NCBI GenBank assembly: GCA_037179515.1
Contig: JAXCGZ010007585.1
Span: 80,001-144,000 of the forward strand
Length of the DNA stretch: 64,000 nt
Reading direction: 5' to 3'
Source: Halocaridina rubra
Taxonomy: Eukaryota > Arthropoda > Malacostraca > Decapoda > Atyidae
Positions within the stretch are counted from its first letter, which is position 1; each line of letters starts with the position of its first letter. Positions 25,079-37,311 of the stretch are shown here, piece after piece. The notes beneath the pieces were generated by a model that saw nothing but the letters and a program-made list of their open reading frames with translations, did not search any database and was not told where the DNA came from. A program made the position numbers and the translations under genes.

Positions 25079-25199
25079 ACGTCACTCCATTGTCTACCAA
25101 TCAGAGAGCGGCTTCGGAAGTTTTTAGCCATTCGTAAGTCGAGATGGATACATTTGAATGACCCGCCCGCGCCAAAATCGTTATATAGTTTTCCCGCTC
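25079..25199 (-). promoter_or_regulatory. putative H2A.Z promoter elements
   Basis: Upstream of the H2A.Z ATG: ACGTCAC, a CRE-like half site (25079-25085); CCAAT within ACCAATCAGAG (25097-25101, plus strand); TTTTGGCGC on the minus strand (25177-25169), matching the E2F consensus; TATATAA on the minus strand (25187-25181); and GAGCGGGAAAA (25199-25189), a second E2F-like site. If the TATA-like box is used, transcription would start near 25150 and leave a 5' UTR of about 220 bases. Site matches are seen directly, but their use is inferred. Confidence 0.5.
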
Positions 25200-25626
25200 A
25201 ACTTACTTTGCTCTGTGATATTAATAACTTTTAAAAGTTACCAATCTTTCACCTGTAAGTCACGTTAATAATAATCATATATTCAAAATATCATCCACGG
25301 TACACAGTAACAACCATTATTCAATTATAATAGTTATATGCCATAAATACAAATAATTATATTAGATACGAAATTGCTTTTAAATAGCAATTAATATTTT
25401 GTTTTCAAGTCTGTTTGGCAGAAAGGCAAACATAGATAAATAAAACAACAACAATAATAAGAAATGTTCATTCTTTATTCAAAGTATTCCGAATTTCTTT
25501 TCATTTAAAATCACATAATCATTTGTACTTATATCTAGGTCTAAATTGCATTCCTTTATATTTTTGCTATATATTTGAAATTGTCATCCTAAACATTACT
25601 CTAGAATAACTCGAAAATGCATATAT

Positions 25627-25629
<3 letters not shown>
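25200..25629. other. non-coding stretch upstream of H2A.Z promoter
   Basis: AT-rich. No divergent gene was recognised despite the strong sites just downstream. Confidence 0.5.
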
Positions 25630-26880
<1,251 letters not shown>

Positions 26881-26929
26881 ATCTTATGGGCAATCCATCT
26901 CTTGCTATGCTCAAAGACACTAGGAATCG

Positions 26930-27615
26930 TAACCAAATCCTCTTCCCGCATCCTCTTCCGATGTCTATACCATCTCAAAATGTTGAAGTATGAATGACGT
27001 GAAAAGAGATCAAAGCAAGTCATCATCCTGCATTCTTCCCATGGGCCCAAACCATTACAGTGTTAAGGTTTCCCTTTAATTCCTCAAAGACACTGAAAAA
27101 TCTTATTATGTTCATCAACCTGCATTTTTTCCACATGTTCAAAGCATCTCATCGCGTGAAGGTGAACCCTATGTCTCATCAATGACTGAGAAATCTGTGC
27201 AAGTCCCTCCACCTGCATTCTTTCCACATGTTCAAATCACCTTAAATTTTTCAACAATGACACTACAAGAAATATGAATGAAATTATTATTCTGCATTCT
27301 TCCAAAGTATCCGAGTCATCATAAAATGCTGATCTATACTGATCAGGTTATAAGAATAAAAATGTACAAATTCATCATCCTGCATTCTCTCCACATATCC
27401 AAACCATTAGTGTTACGGTTTCCTCTTGAATCCTTTAAAGACACTATACAAATTCTGAAAACGTTCATCACCCTGCGTTCTTTTCATATATGCAAACCAT
27501 TCCAGTGTTTCCTGTTACTAATAAAGTCAGCCAACTATCACATTATACGAAATCTCAATTAAATCATCATCCTGCATTCTTTCCATATGTCCAAATCATC
27601 TTAAATGCGTTGATT

Positions 27616-27655
<40 letters not shown>

Positions 27656-27800
27656 CATGTCCAACCAGCTTAAAATCACGTCCTCCTTTCTAATGCCTAA
27701 TTCTGTATTTTCTACGCAAATTCAAATTATTTTACAAGTATTTAGAATTACTCTTCAGTTCATTACCCTGTATTCTCTATACATGATCATACCATTCTAT
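26930..27800. repeat. decayed minisatellite, unit about 93 bp
   Basis: CATCATCCTGCATTCTTTCCACATGT-like blocks recur with CTGCATTC at 27028, 27120, 27213, 27292, 27380, 27473, 27572 and 27769 (the last a double step). The consensus also includes CAAACCATT and CTCAAAGACACT. Copies are strongly diverged. A poly-T run at 27617-27655 interrupts the array. Confidence 0.8.
27617..27655. repeat. poly(T) tract
   Basis: About 38 consecutive T within the 93-bp array. Confidence 0.95.
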
Positions 27801-29094
27801 AATACTTAGGTTTACTGTTAAATCCTAATCTGCAGTCTATGTTTATCTCGAAAGCAACCTAAAACTTATATAACTTACTCTCTAATTCATCCTTTCTTCG
27901 TGTCAAAAAAAAAACAATTTTTTCAGGTTTTTCTCTTTAATTCATTATTTATTTTTTCTTATATTTATATTAAAAAAGTAAAAAAAAAAATAGGCAATGA
28001 TAAAGTTATGATTCTCTGTAAATTACTTTTGGAATTCAATCAGGATTATATTGGTCCATTAGTAAGGAGACATGAAGTATTCTGATAATACAAGTGGGGC
28101 CATATGTCATCATGGCTGCTTCAACATCAAACTCATCTCATCGGATGTATAAATACATAATTTAAACTTGAAGGATCCAGTGATTTCTTCATAGATATCC
28201 CACAAAAAGGTAAAATGGCATCTATTGAGCCAAAATGAAACACACATGAAACAACGCGATCCACGTTCATAATGCTGAAGAAGAACTGATGCATACAGTA
28301 TAAATAAAAGATAACAACTGCAGAAGCTGCCCAAATTTGTAGCCAAAGAGATGGAAACTTAGCCCAGCACTGTGCTTCATATGACCTCGCCTTTCTTCCA
28401 CAAACATCAGTTCCATCCTAAAACCCTTGAAAGGTACGAGAAGGGATGTCTAGAGGTCAGGATCGAGGGATTAGGATATTAACGAATTTACAAGAAACTT
28501 TTTTTTTTTCAGTTAGAAACTGACCCTTCCTATGATGAATTACAATGAAGGGGTCAAAATATTGAGGATGACCTCTACGGGATGGCTCTTAACACAGTAA
28601 TTATTATTATGATTATTAGTATTATATTGATCATTGGTATGATTATTGTAAGTCTTTGGGTTAAGAAAGTAATTAAAATTAATTCAAAACTCATTATTGT
28701 TACTATGGCTATTGTAAGTCTTTGGGTTAAAAAAAGTAATGAGAATGAATTCACATATGCAATTCCAAGGGAAGACATTGTCTAGTTTATCCGTAAATTA
28801 ATATTAATTTCAAAATAGAAATGAAAGCTCAAAGCAATACATTTTGATGTCCTTAGAGAAAGCGTTTAATTTTACAGGATAACGTAAAGAAATATACATA
28901 AATTGCTAAAGTTTATGATACCCAAGAAATTCAACAACAAAAATTCTTCACACAACACTGAGAGATTTTACGATAACAGTTGCATTATTCCAATCTACTC
29001 GATGATTATGAGTGCTAACAAACCAAGATTGCACTATTTCTTTCATATAATTAATGTTATTATTGCTCATGCACTTAATGTCTTATAACTGTTT
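27801..29094. other. non-coding stretch with a short tandem duplication
   Basis: No gene seen. ATTGTAAGTCTTTGGGTTAA occurs at about 28645 and 28710, a 66-bp duplication around runs of ATT. The rest is AT-rich. Confidence 0.5.
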
Positions 29095-29112
29095 TACATT
29101 AGTGGTAAACTG

Positions 29113-30099
29113 TTGCATGCAGTGAAGAGTTTGTATGAGGGCACTATAGCTTGTGTTAGGGTAGGGAATGAAGTGAGTGAGTGGTTTCCAGTGAGTGTGG
29201 GACTGAGACAGGGATGTGTGATGTCACCATGCCTGTTCAATTTGTATATTGATGGAGTCGTAAGAGAGGTGAATGAGCGAGTGCATGGTCGAAGTTTGAG
29301 AATGGTAGATGGGGATGATAATGAGTGGGAGCTGAATCACTTGCTGTTTGCAGATGATACTGTGGTGGTGGCAGATTCAGAGGAGAAGCTATGTCAGTTA
29401 GTGTCAGAATTTGGAATGGTGTGTGAGAGAAGGACGTTGCGAGTGAATGTGGGAAAGAGTAAGGTTATGAGGTGTACAAGAAATGAGGATGGTGCTGGAT
29501 TGAATGTTATGTTGAATGGAAAGTCACTTGAGGAAGTTGATCAGTTTAAGTATTTAGGCTCAGTTATAGCCGCAAATGGTGGAGTGGAAGCAGATGTGTG
29601 TCACAGAGTGAATGAAGGATGTAAAGTGTTGGGTGCATTGAAAGGAGTAATGAAGAATAGAGGGTTGGAAATGAATGTTAAGAAAGTTTTGTATGAGAAA
29701 GTGGTTGTGCCAGCTGTGATGTATGGATCAGAGTGATGGGGTATGAAAGTAAGTGAGAGACGGAAACTAAATGTGTTTGAGATGAAATGCCTGAGGAGTA
29801 TGACTGGTGTATCTCGGTTGAATAGAGTTAGGAATGAAGTGGTGAGAGCAAGAACGGGTGTGAGGAGAGATATGAATGTTCTGAGATGGTTTGGCCATGT
29901 GGAAAGGATGGATGTTGAAAGACTGCTGGAAAAGGTGATGAATGCTAGAGTTGATGGATTAAATGCTAGAGGAAGGCCTAGGTTTGGGTGGATGGATGGA
30001 GTAAGGAGAGCCCTGAATGATAGGAGGATGGATGTGAGGGAAGCAAGTGAGCGTGCTAGGAATAGGAATAAGTGGCAAGCGACTGTGACTCAGCTCTGA
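29113..30099 (+). pseudogene. reverse transcriptase pseudogene (RTE-like) with one internal stop
   Basis: Two frames in the same phase (29113-29736 and 29743-30099) make one reverse-transcriptase C-terminal half interrupted by a single TGA. The N-terminal endonuclease and the early RT motifs are missing because of 5' truncation. Motif B-like GLRQG and motif C FADD remain. Confidence 0.75.
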
Positions 30100-30113
30100 T
30101 GGGCATCTGCTGT

Positions 30114-30152
30114 TACCACAGGGCTGCGTTTTGCAGAGGTAGCCCTGTGGTA
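30114..30152 (+). other. perfect 12-bp stem hairpin in the LINE 3' UTR
   Basis: TACCACAGGGCT (30114-30125) pairs perfectly with AGCCCTGTGGTA (30141-30152) around a 15-base loop. It lies just past the stop codon and close to the 3' end of the RTE-like element, where such structures can be recognised by the element's own reverse transcriptase. Confidence 0.7.
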
Positions 30153-30368
30153 GGGGCAGTAGGGGAGTTTTTTTTTTTTTATTTAAGAGTGTGACACCGG
30201 GACAGGCAGAAACTGCCCTCATCAACAAAGGCCCGGGCACGAGAAAATACCAACACGAAGGAAAAGAAAAAGGTTAAGGGCAAGGCAGAGATAAGGTAAT
30301 GTCACACAAAGGAAAACGACAGACAGAAAAAAACAGTCAAAGTAAAGAGGACCCAGAGATATGGAGGA

Positions 30369-31628
30369 CTAGGCTCTGAGATGACGATAGACCTGCTTTT
30401 TGAAGGATGAAAGGTTATAAGAATTAGGAAAGACAGAAGGAGGAAGAGAGTTCCAGAGTCTGGAGGTAGATGGGAAGAAGCAGTCGCTGCACCGACCAAT
30501 CCGCAAGCTACAAATCTCCACACAGTACCTGTGAGATGAGGTCGCTTGGCGAGTGTTACGCGGCCTCGGCAGTGGAGGAGGGATGCATTTCGCCAACTCA
30601 TCAGAGCAGCGATGGAAGTAGTAGCGATAGAAAAGCGAAAGGGAAGATACCTTACGGCGAAGAGAGAGAGAATCCAGGTTAGAAGTAAGAGAAGGATCAT
30701 TAATGAGTCTGACTGCCTTAGATTCAACCCTATCAAGAAGATAAGTAAAGGAAGAAGCACCCCAGATGTGTGAGCAGTATTCTAAGCATGGGCGGATAAG
30801 ACCTTTGTAAATTTTAAGTAACTGCAATGAGGAAAAGTAATAACGTAAACGAAACAAAACCCCCAATTTTTTGGATGAAGATTTAGAAATTTGGATTACG
30901 TGATTCCTCCAAGACAAGTTAGAGGCTATATGGATTCCTAATATATTGATAGGGTTAAGAGGGTAAATTTCATTAGTTTCGAAGACAATAGGGTTATCAG
31001 GAGGAGAAGAAGATAAAGAGATAGCCAGAAACTGTGTCTTGGAGGCATTGAATTTAACTAAATTTTGAGTGCCCCATTCAGATACTCTCTGCAAATCGGA
31101 GTTAAGAGTAGAAGAAAGAGTGATATGAGATTGATTACGAGTAACAGAAGAAGGTTGTGAAGAAAAGGCAGAGGAAAAGTGAAGGGTAGAATCATCGGCA
31201 AAGGCATGAAGAAGAGAGGGAGATGGGGATTGTAGAAGATCATTGATGAAGAGAAGGAAGAGAGTAGGTGAAAGAACAGAGCCCTGTGGAACACCACTGG
31301 AAACAGAGAAAGGGCTAGATGTCGCACCATCAACAACTACAGATATAGAACGGACAGTAAGAAAACTGGAAATCAGAGAACAGAAAGAAGGGGTAAAGCC
31401 ATAGGCAGGGAGTTTGGCCAACAGAGCCTTGTGCCAGACTCTGTCAAAAGCCTTAGAGATATCAAGGGCGGCGACAAAGGATTCCCCATAGTTCCTCAGA
31501 GAAGATGACCATACATGAGTAAGATAGGACAGGAGATCACCAGTAGATCTTGCCTTGCGGAAGCCGTACTGGTGATCGGAGATAAGTGAGTTAGATTCAA
31601 GGCGTTTCAAGAAGTGAGCATTGAGCAA
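30369..31628 (-). pseudogene. LINE B reverse transcriptase, main part
   Basis: 419 residues continuing the RT after the frameshift: HQYGFRKARSTGDLLSYL, VAALDISKAFDRVWHKALLA (motif A), SGVPQGSVLSPTLFLLFIND (motif B), LLHAFADDSTLHFSS (motif C, FADD), QNLVKFNASKTQFLAIS, NILGIHIASNLSW, then the thumb and C-terminal region ending FKKQVYRHLRA. All catalytic motifs are intact in this frame. RNA-templated DNA synthesis would be its role in an intact element. Confidence 0.88.
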
Positions 31629-32515
31629 AGTTTCGAAACTTTAGCAATAGAGGAGGTTAAAGCAATAGGTCGGTAGTTAGAAGGAATAGAGCGGTCACCC
31701 TTCTTAGGAACAGGTTGAACTAGAGCATGCTTCCAAGATGAAGGATAGATACTGGTTGACAGAATGAGGTGAAAAAGACGGCAAAGCACGGGAGCCAGTT
31801 CATCTGCAAACTCCTTAAGGAACCTTACAGGGATACCATCGGGACCAGATACCTTGTTTGTCTTTAGTGAGCGCAGAACCTTATGAACTTTGCGTGAAGA
31901 AAGGATAAGGGAGGGCATAGGATTAGAGAGGGGAAAAGACTGAGGAACAGGTGCGCTGGAATCGTTGATAGAAGAGTTGGCAGAAAAATGAGAGCCAAAG
32001 AGAGTGGCTTTGTCAGTGGGAGAGCAAACTATAGAACCATCAGAACGAATGAGAGGGGGAAAGCTTGAGTTACAGAAGTTTTTGGAGAGGTTATTGGCTA
32101 AGGACCAGAAGCATTTGTCAGTGGGAGAGGAGTTAAGGTCATCAACTTTCCTTCTTATAAAGGAAGCCTTAGACCTTCGAAACTGAGCTGTACAGCGATT
32201 CCTAGCTATAATAAAAGCAGAGAGAGTTAAATAGGAAGGAGAGGCTTGGTAAGATCGGTGAGCCTGATTCCTAGCCTGGATAGCCATGGAGCAGGCACGG
32301 TCAAACCAAGGTTTAGTGGGAGAGAAAGTTTTTGTAGAAGAGGGGATGTACGCCTCCACTTCCGCGGTCATGATCTCGGCAACTTTTACAGTTACCCGAT
32401 CAGGGTTGCGGAACCGAAAGCAGTAGTCAGGAAGTTGAGGAAGAGCCGTGAGGATGAGCTGTGGCACTCCAGCAGTGCCATCTGAACGGTCGCTAGCTCC
32501 CTCGCCATTGCCCAT
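31607..32515 (-). pseudogene. LINE B polyprotein, region before and at the start of the RT
   Basis: 302 residues: a short glycine-rich start, PWFDRACSMAIQARNQAHRS and FRRSKASFIRRKVDDLNSSP (linker between endonuclease and RT), SGPDGIPVRFLKEFADELAP and SSWKHALVQPVPKKGDRSIP, then NYRPIALTSSIAKV (early RT motifs). One base is missing in a T-run just after AKV (about 31625), moving translation out of frame. Confidence 0.85.
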
Positions 32516-32544
32516 AGAGCAAAGTAATCCCCTTATTGTTTCTT

Positions 32545-33445
32545 TTTTTATGTCGGCTACCTCCCAGTTGAGGAGATAGCCAAGTTAGATAGATAGATAG
32601 TGACACCGGAACAGAGAAGAATATTGCCCTCATCGGGCTTGGGCTTCAAGGAAAGCATTAAAGCGAAGAAAAACATAAGTTAAGGACAACACAGAAATAA
32701 GAGAATGATAAACAACAGGAAAAGGACAGGGTAAAAGACTAGCCGATGTAATGAAGACCTATATATATGACAGGATTAGGTCTTGAGATGACGATAGATC
32801 TGCTTTTTAAAGGAAATGAGGTCCTATGAATTAGGTTAGACAGAAGGAGAAAGAGAGTACCAGAGTTTGGAGGTAGAAGGGAAGAAGCAGTCACTGCACT
32901 AACCAATCCGCCGAGCTACAAATCTCCACACAGCACCTGGGAGACGAGGCCACTTGGTGAGTGTTACACGGCCTTGACAGCGGTGGATGGATGCATCTCA
33001 CCAACTCATCAGAGCAGCAATGGAAGTTGTAGCGAAAGAAAAGAAAAACGGATGGTACCTTATGGTGGAGAGAAAAATAATCCAAATTAGAAGTAAGAGA
33101 TGAGTCAGTAATGAGTTTGATTCGACACTATCGAGGAGATTAGTATATGAAGAAGCACCCCAGATGTGTGAGTGGAATTCTAAGGAAGGATGGATAAGAC
33201 CATAATAAATTTTAAGTAACTGGAAAGAGAAAAAGTAATGAAGAAAATGAAACAAAAGTTCCAATTTTCTTAAAGCAGCTTTAGAAATATGGATAATGTG
33301 ACTCCTTCAAGAGAAGTAACAGGCTATCTGGATTCCTATATTCATAGAATTATGAATGTAAATTTCATTAGAATCAAAGACAATAGGGATCTCAGGAGAA
33401 AAAGAAGATAAAGAGACAGCCAGAAACTGTCTTGGAGGTATTTTT
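32545..33445 (-). mobile_element. LINE family B copy, 5'-truncated, with tail hairpin
   Basis: Shares 32600-33440 with 30190-31040 of the preceding copy (for example TGAGATGACGATAGA, GCACCCCAGATGTGTGAG). It is more decayed, with no open RT frame. Its 3' end on the minus strand carries CTATCTATCTATCTA, then GGCTATCTCCTCAACTGGGAGGTAGCC (hairpin), then an A-run near 32545. Confidence 0.85.
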
Positions 33446-33635
33446 CTATTTAGCATTTAAAATCACGATGAAGATAGGATATCTTGAATATTTACGCTAC
33501 AACTGACATTAGATGAATTCTTTATAAGTACTGTGTGTGTATTCAAATAGAATCCACATGGCACAGATTACTTCTCCATAAAGACACTTAAAAGTCCCAG
33601 AGGGGACAAGGACACATCGGTGCTACAGGCTTTTT

Positions 33636-33779
<144 letters not shown>

Positions 33780-34549
33780 ATCTTAATCCAATGATCATTT
33801 GCAGTGACCACTACCTATCTCACATGGTTTACGAGGGGAAAGAAATGACGCAACTATACTCCAACATGCAAACCTTAAGAGACCTCATAAACTCGTATTT
33901 CAGTGATTACATCAAGAAGCACTGGGTATGTGGGTTCCAATATGAAATTTCTATTCAAAGATAACGAAATTTAGAGGAGATGCACCAAGACTCTCATTTG
34001 TTTTCTTTTGTATATTCAATATGATGTCGAAATTAATTTCCTCTGTTATTTATGCATACATTTAGACGTCTTTGCTTAACAAGTCCAATAGTAGAAAATA
34101 TATGAAAAAAGGCTAGACTTTTGGAGGCTACAGCATTAAAAATAAAATAACTATGTTAAAAAGGGGTTGAGTTGTCCATACAAAATCAAGACTCTATATG
34201 TCCCTAATAATGAATACCACCCAAAAGCAAGAAAACCAATTCCATTTATTACAGGCAATCCATAATAAGCAACAACTTGATCTCGAGCAACTATCATCAT
34301 CTAGGAGCAGTCACTGGATCATAGAAATTCAAGCTAGACTTTCTCAAGTCCAGAGTAGATCAGGGGGTCAACAAGATTCTTGAAAAGCAGAATAGCAAAA
34401 CATAAAATCTTTTGATTACTATCAGGAACAAAAGTGGGCGTTATTGCAAAGATCCATCTCCAGCACTTGTAAATCACAATTCACTGTAAAATATCATAAG
34501 TTAATGTGTAAAAACGAATTTGCGCAAAGAGCATCCCCTAAGATAAACA
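33780..34549. other. non-coding stretch, no gene seen
   Basis: No supported frame or repeat homology. Confidence 0.5.
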
Positions 34550-34557
34550 CCTTAAGC

Positions 34558-34878
34558 CAGTGGTTTTAAACCTGTGGGCCATGGACAGTTCTCAGGGGAA
34601 CCAGAGACATCTTCTAAACTAGTAAATGCAGACCAGTACTTACTTTCATAAATGAAAGTGGTTAATTTGACTTTTGATTATAATGCACATAATATATTTA
34701 CAGTGACTGCAGGCCATTGCTTAAATTCATAAAATAAAATGGATAATTAATAACGTGTTTTGAATATGCTTTATGACTATTTTATTATCAGCATTACACA
34801 ATCATGAAGGGTGTTGGGCTATGAGTATTTAGGGGTGCCAAAAATGGGCCAAGGGCACAAAAAGGTTGAAAACCACTG
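34558..34878. mobile_element. hAT-type miniature element with 8-bp target duplication
   Basis: The 321-bp unit begins CAGTGGTTTTAAACCTGTGG. The inverse of its right end, CAGTGGTTTTCAACCTTTTT, matches well. Perfect 8-bp direct repeats CCTTAAGC lie at 34550-34557 and 34879-34886. It is non-coding inside. The ends resemble those of the element at 8834, but the interiors do not, so they are different subfamilies. Confidence 0.9.
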
Positions 34879-34886
34879 CCTTAAGC

Positions 34887-35339
34887 GAATATCAGCAGGA
34901 CTAGAAAATCATATTATAGCACAAGACTTCATCAAATTAAACCGGTGCTTATGATAGAGAGGATATATGAAGTAAACCTTTTAAATTGCATCATAGTGAG
35001 CATGTTGTAGCAAATCAAGCTTGTTAACTTATTGGTGTCAGCTAAATTGAGCAACCATCAAAACAGCTAAGGAGACAGGAGATCGTTATGGGATCACATG
35101 TTTCCCTCTTAGGGTGCAAATAACTGAGAAACGAATAAATAAGATTTTAGGAAAATATTATATTATGCTGCCGTTGTCCATCTGACTGTCTATCCAATAA
35201 GTTCACATACAGGAATCCCCTTGCTAAGGATCTCCATATCATACCCAACAAGTGAATATGCAGACTCCTATGACAAGGAACATGAAAATATACACCCTGA
35301 CGATGGAATTCTTTAAACAATACACGAAGCTACTGATTC
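34887..35339. other. non-coding stretch, no gene seen
   Basis: AT-rich, without recognised frames or repeats. Confidence 0.5.
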
Positions 35340-35764
35340 TCACACGAACTGCAGTTAGAGAGTGCTATTGATCTTTAATTTCTGCTTAAAAGTTTAGCGA
35401 TCGGATGCCTCTTAACAGCGACAATGTTCAGTTACTCGGACTTGAAACTGTTATCTCTCTGCATGTAATAATGAAGTCAGATGGTGACAGCAATTCATGT
35501 TTGATATTTACTCATAGGTTCACGATTATATGGCCTCCCACCTCCATCTATAAGGGCTTGGAACCAATTATGAGTTGAACTGACTTGGTACCCCAGCTGG
35601 CAGGAGAATCTCTCTGCATGTAATAACAGTCAAATAGTTGAATGAATGATCACGGAGACTGCAATCCTTACTTTCTTTTTTAAAACGTTTTATGATCTGA
35701 TGTTCATCTTGACAACGAGAACTTCAATCTACCAGGGCTTGGAATCGGCGCTGAAATAATTTGC

Positions 35765-35838
<74 letters not shown>

Positions 35839-35890
35839 ATAACAGGGCACTAGAACTGGGTGGATTCGATTCAAATAATGAGCTGAGCAG
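35340..35890. repeat. decayed tandem repeat, unit about 156 bp, with embedded (CT)n
   Basis: ATCTCTCTGCATGTAATAA occurs at about 35453 and 35609. Related blocks (GGGCTTGGAACC and GGGCTTGGAATC) follow in phase. In the third unit the CTCTCTG motif is replaced by a 68-base (CT)n tract (35767-35834) followed by TAAATAACAGG, which aligns to the CATGTAATAACAG of the other units. Confidence 0.7.
35767..35834. repeat. (CT)n microsatellite
   Basis: About 34 CT units inside the third copy of the 156-bp repeat. Confidence 0.97.
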
Positions 35891-36767
35891 CTTATGCCTT
35901 CAAAGTTAATTCTCTCTCTACTTTATCCTCTTTCTTTCCAGAAGGAGAGGGACAATAAGACCGCTTCCGTGTTCCCCTTCATATCGCAAAACTCGACTAA
36001 GTGGGGAGGAGCAAGGGATATGGGAATCCCTCCTTTGTATTCACCCATACAAATAATTAAGTTTTCTATTTTGACTCCGCCAACCCACTTGCAAGGGAGA
36101 TTACGGCGAATGCCTAAGTGTAATTACAAAGGAGGCGTCAAGTGGTGGCATAAAATGATCAAGGTTGGTTATTTTCTCTGGTTAATATTTTCCAAGCTTT
36201 TCGTTTTCTTCTATCATTGCTGGGATTGTGATCAAAAGCATTCAGCGCCAACTACTTTATTTTCCCAGTAAATAGGATAATAGTAAAGTTAATAAGCTAA
36301 CAGTTAATGTAATAATCATTAAAATAGTATGATAAAAGAAAAATCATAATAGCTGGTTATAAATCAGCGTCAAACAGTTTATTTTTGTACATCAAACACA
36401 CTAAAATGTTATTGATGTTACTGTAAAATTGTATTAAATAACAAAGTATAATCTTCAAGGCATTTAAATTGCAACTTTAGAGCAAACTTTTATTTAAAGT
36501 CCTCTAAAATTATATTAAAAGCATATATCTTCTTTCCAAGACACACTTGAAATTCTAATTATTAATCAATGCAGTTTTCTGTAACTTACAGCCATTAAAA
36601 TGTTATATAAATTACTTTGAAAATATACAGAAAAATTATGGGATTTCAAAGTAATAACATTTTCTTTCTGATCCAAGTGTAAATCAAAATGTTAAAATTA
36701 AATTTATAAATTTATTATTGTTAAAATTTTATTTATAAACGCTTATCTTTCCAACAGTTTATAAGTG

Positions 36768-36770
<3 letters not shown>
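35891..36770. other. non-coding stretch, no gene seen
   Basis: An open frame at 35894-36271 has no recognisable domain and low-complexity composition, and is not called. The remainder is AT-rich. Confidence 0.45.

Positions 36771-36853
<83 letters not shown>
36771..36853. repeat. (AT)n microsatellite
   Basis: Pure AT, about 83 bases. Confidence 0.97.
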
Positions 36854-36855
<2 letters not shown>

Positions 36856-37224
36856 TATTCTCTAAAGAATTGTTGAAATATGGTAATGATTACTAATTAT
36901 TAAAAAAAATACTTCTAAAATATATAATGTAGAGTAGATATTTGTATATCAGAAGGAGTGCCTGCGGGCACATGTCCCCATATACAGTTATTTGCATTGT
37001 AAATCACGAATAATTTACACAATTTCAAACTCAAAAGTATGTTCCCTTCACACTCTACATAACGATACATAGGTAAATAGATATCACTTAAAAGCTTTGA
37101 TAGTTGAATATATTGAAAACATATAATTTCGTAAACGGTATGAAAGTTTTGTTTGTTTTTCTTTAAGAGGAGGATAATTTATTTTCTATATAATATGTAA
37201 CATCATGACTTTCTTTTACTGAGG

Positions 37225-37225
<1 letters not shown>

Positions 37226-37305
<80 letters not shown>
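37226..37305. repeat. (GT)n(AT)n microsatellite
   Basis: A short GT block followed by about 68 bases of AT. Confidence 0.96.

Positions 37306-37311
<6 letters not shown>

Larger units (their letters stand above)
29095..30160 (+). mobile_element. RTE-like non-LTR retrotransposon, 3' part, single nonsense break
   Basis: The 5' truncation is near 29095 and the element runs to the poly-T of LINE B at about 30165. It encodes GLRQGCVMSPCLFNLYIDGV (RT), LLFADDTVVVADSEEKL (motif C with FADD), RVNVGKSKVMRCTR, VDQFKYLGSVI, VVVPAVMYGSE, a TGA stop at 29734-29736, then WGMKVSERRKLNVFEMKCLR, RWFGHVERMDVERLLEK and ALNDRRMDVREASERARN to a second stop at 30097-30099. The single internal stop would need only one base change and the frame is otherwise open. 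The clade is best described as RTE-like; assignment by eye is uncertain. Confidence 0.75.
30165..32520 (-). mobile_element. LINE family B (Jockey-like) copy, longest in the window
   Basis: Minus-strand retrotransposon, 2.35 kb. It ends at 30165 with an A-run after GTGTCACACTCTTAAAT. Coding runs 32515-30369 with one frameshift near 31625. The endonuclease domain expected upstream of the RT is absent, so the copy is 5'-truncated or a rearranged derivative. It lies tail-to-tail with the plus-strand RTE-like element, and another family B copy follows directly at 32545. Confidence 0.9.

Noticed and set aside
35894..36271. 125-codon open frame on the plus strand
   Set aside because: Low-complexity composition with no recognisable domain, splice context or regulatory sites. 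Likely chance.
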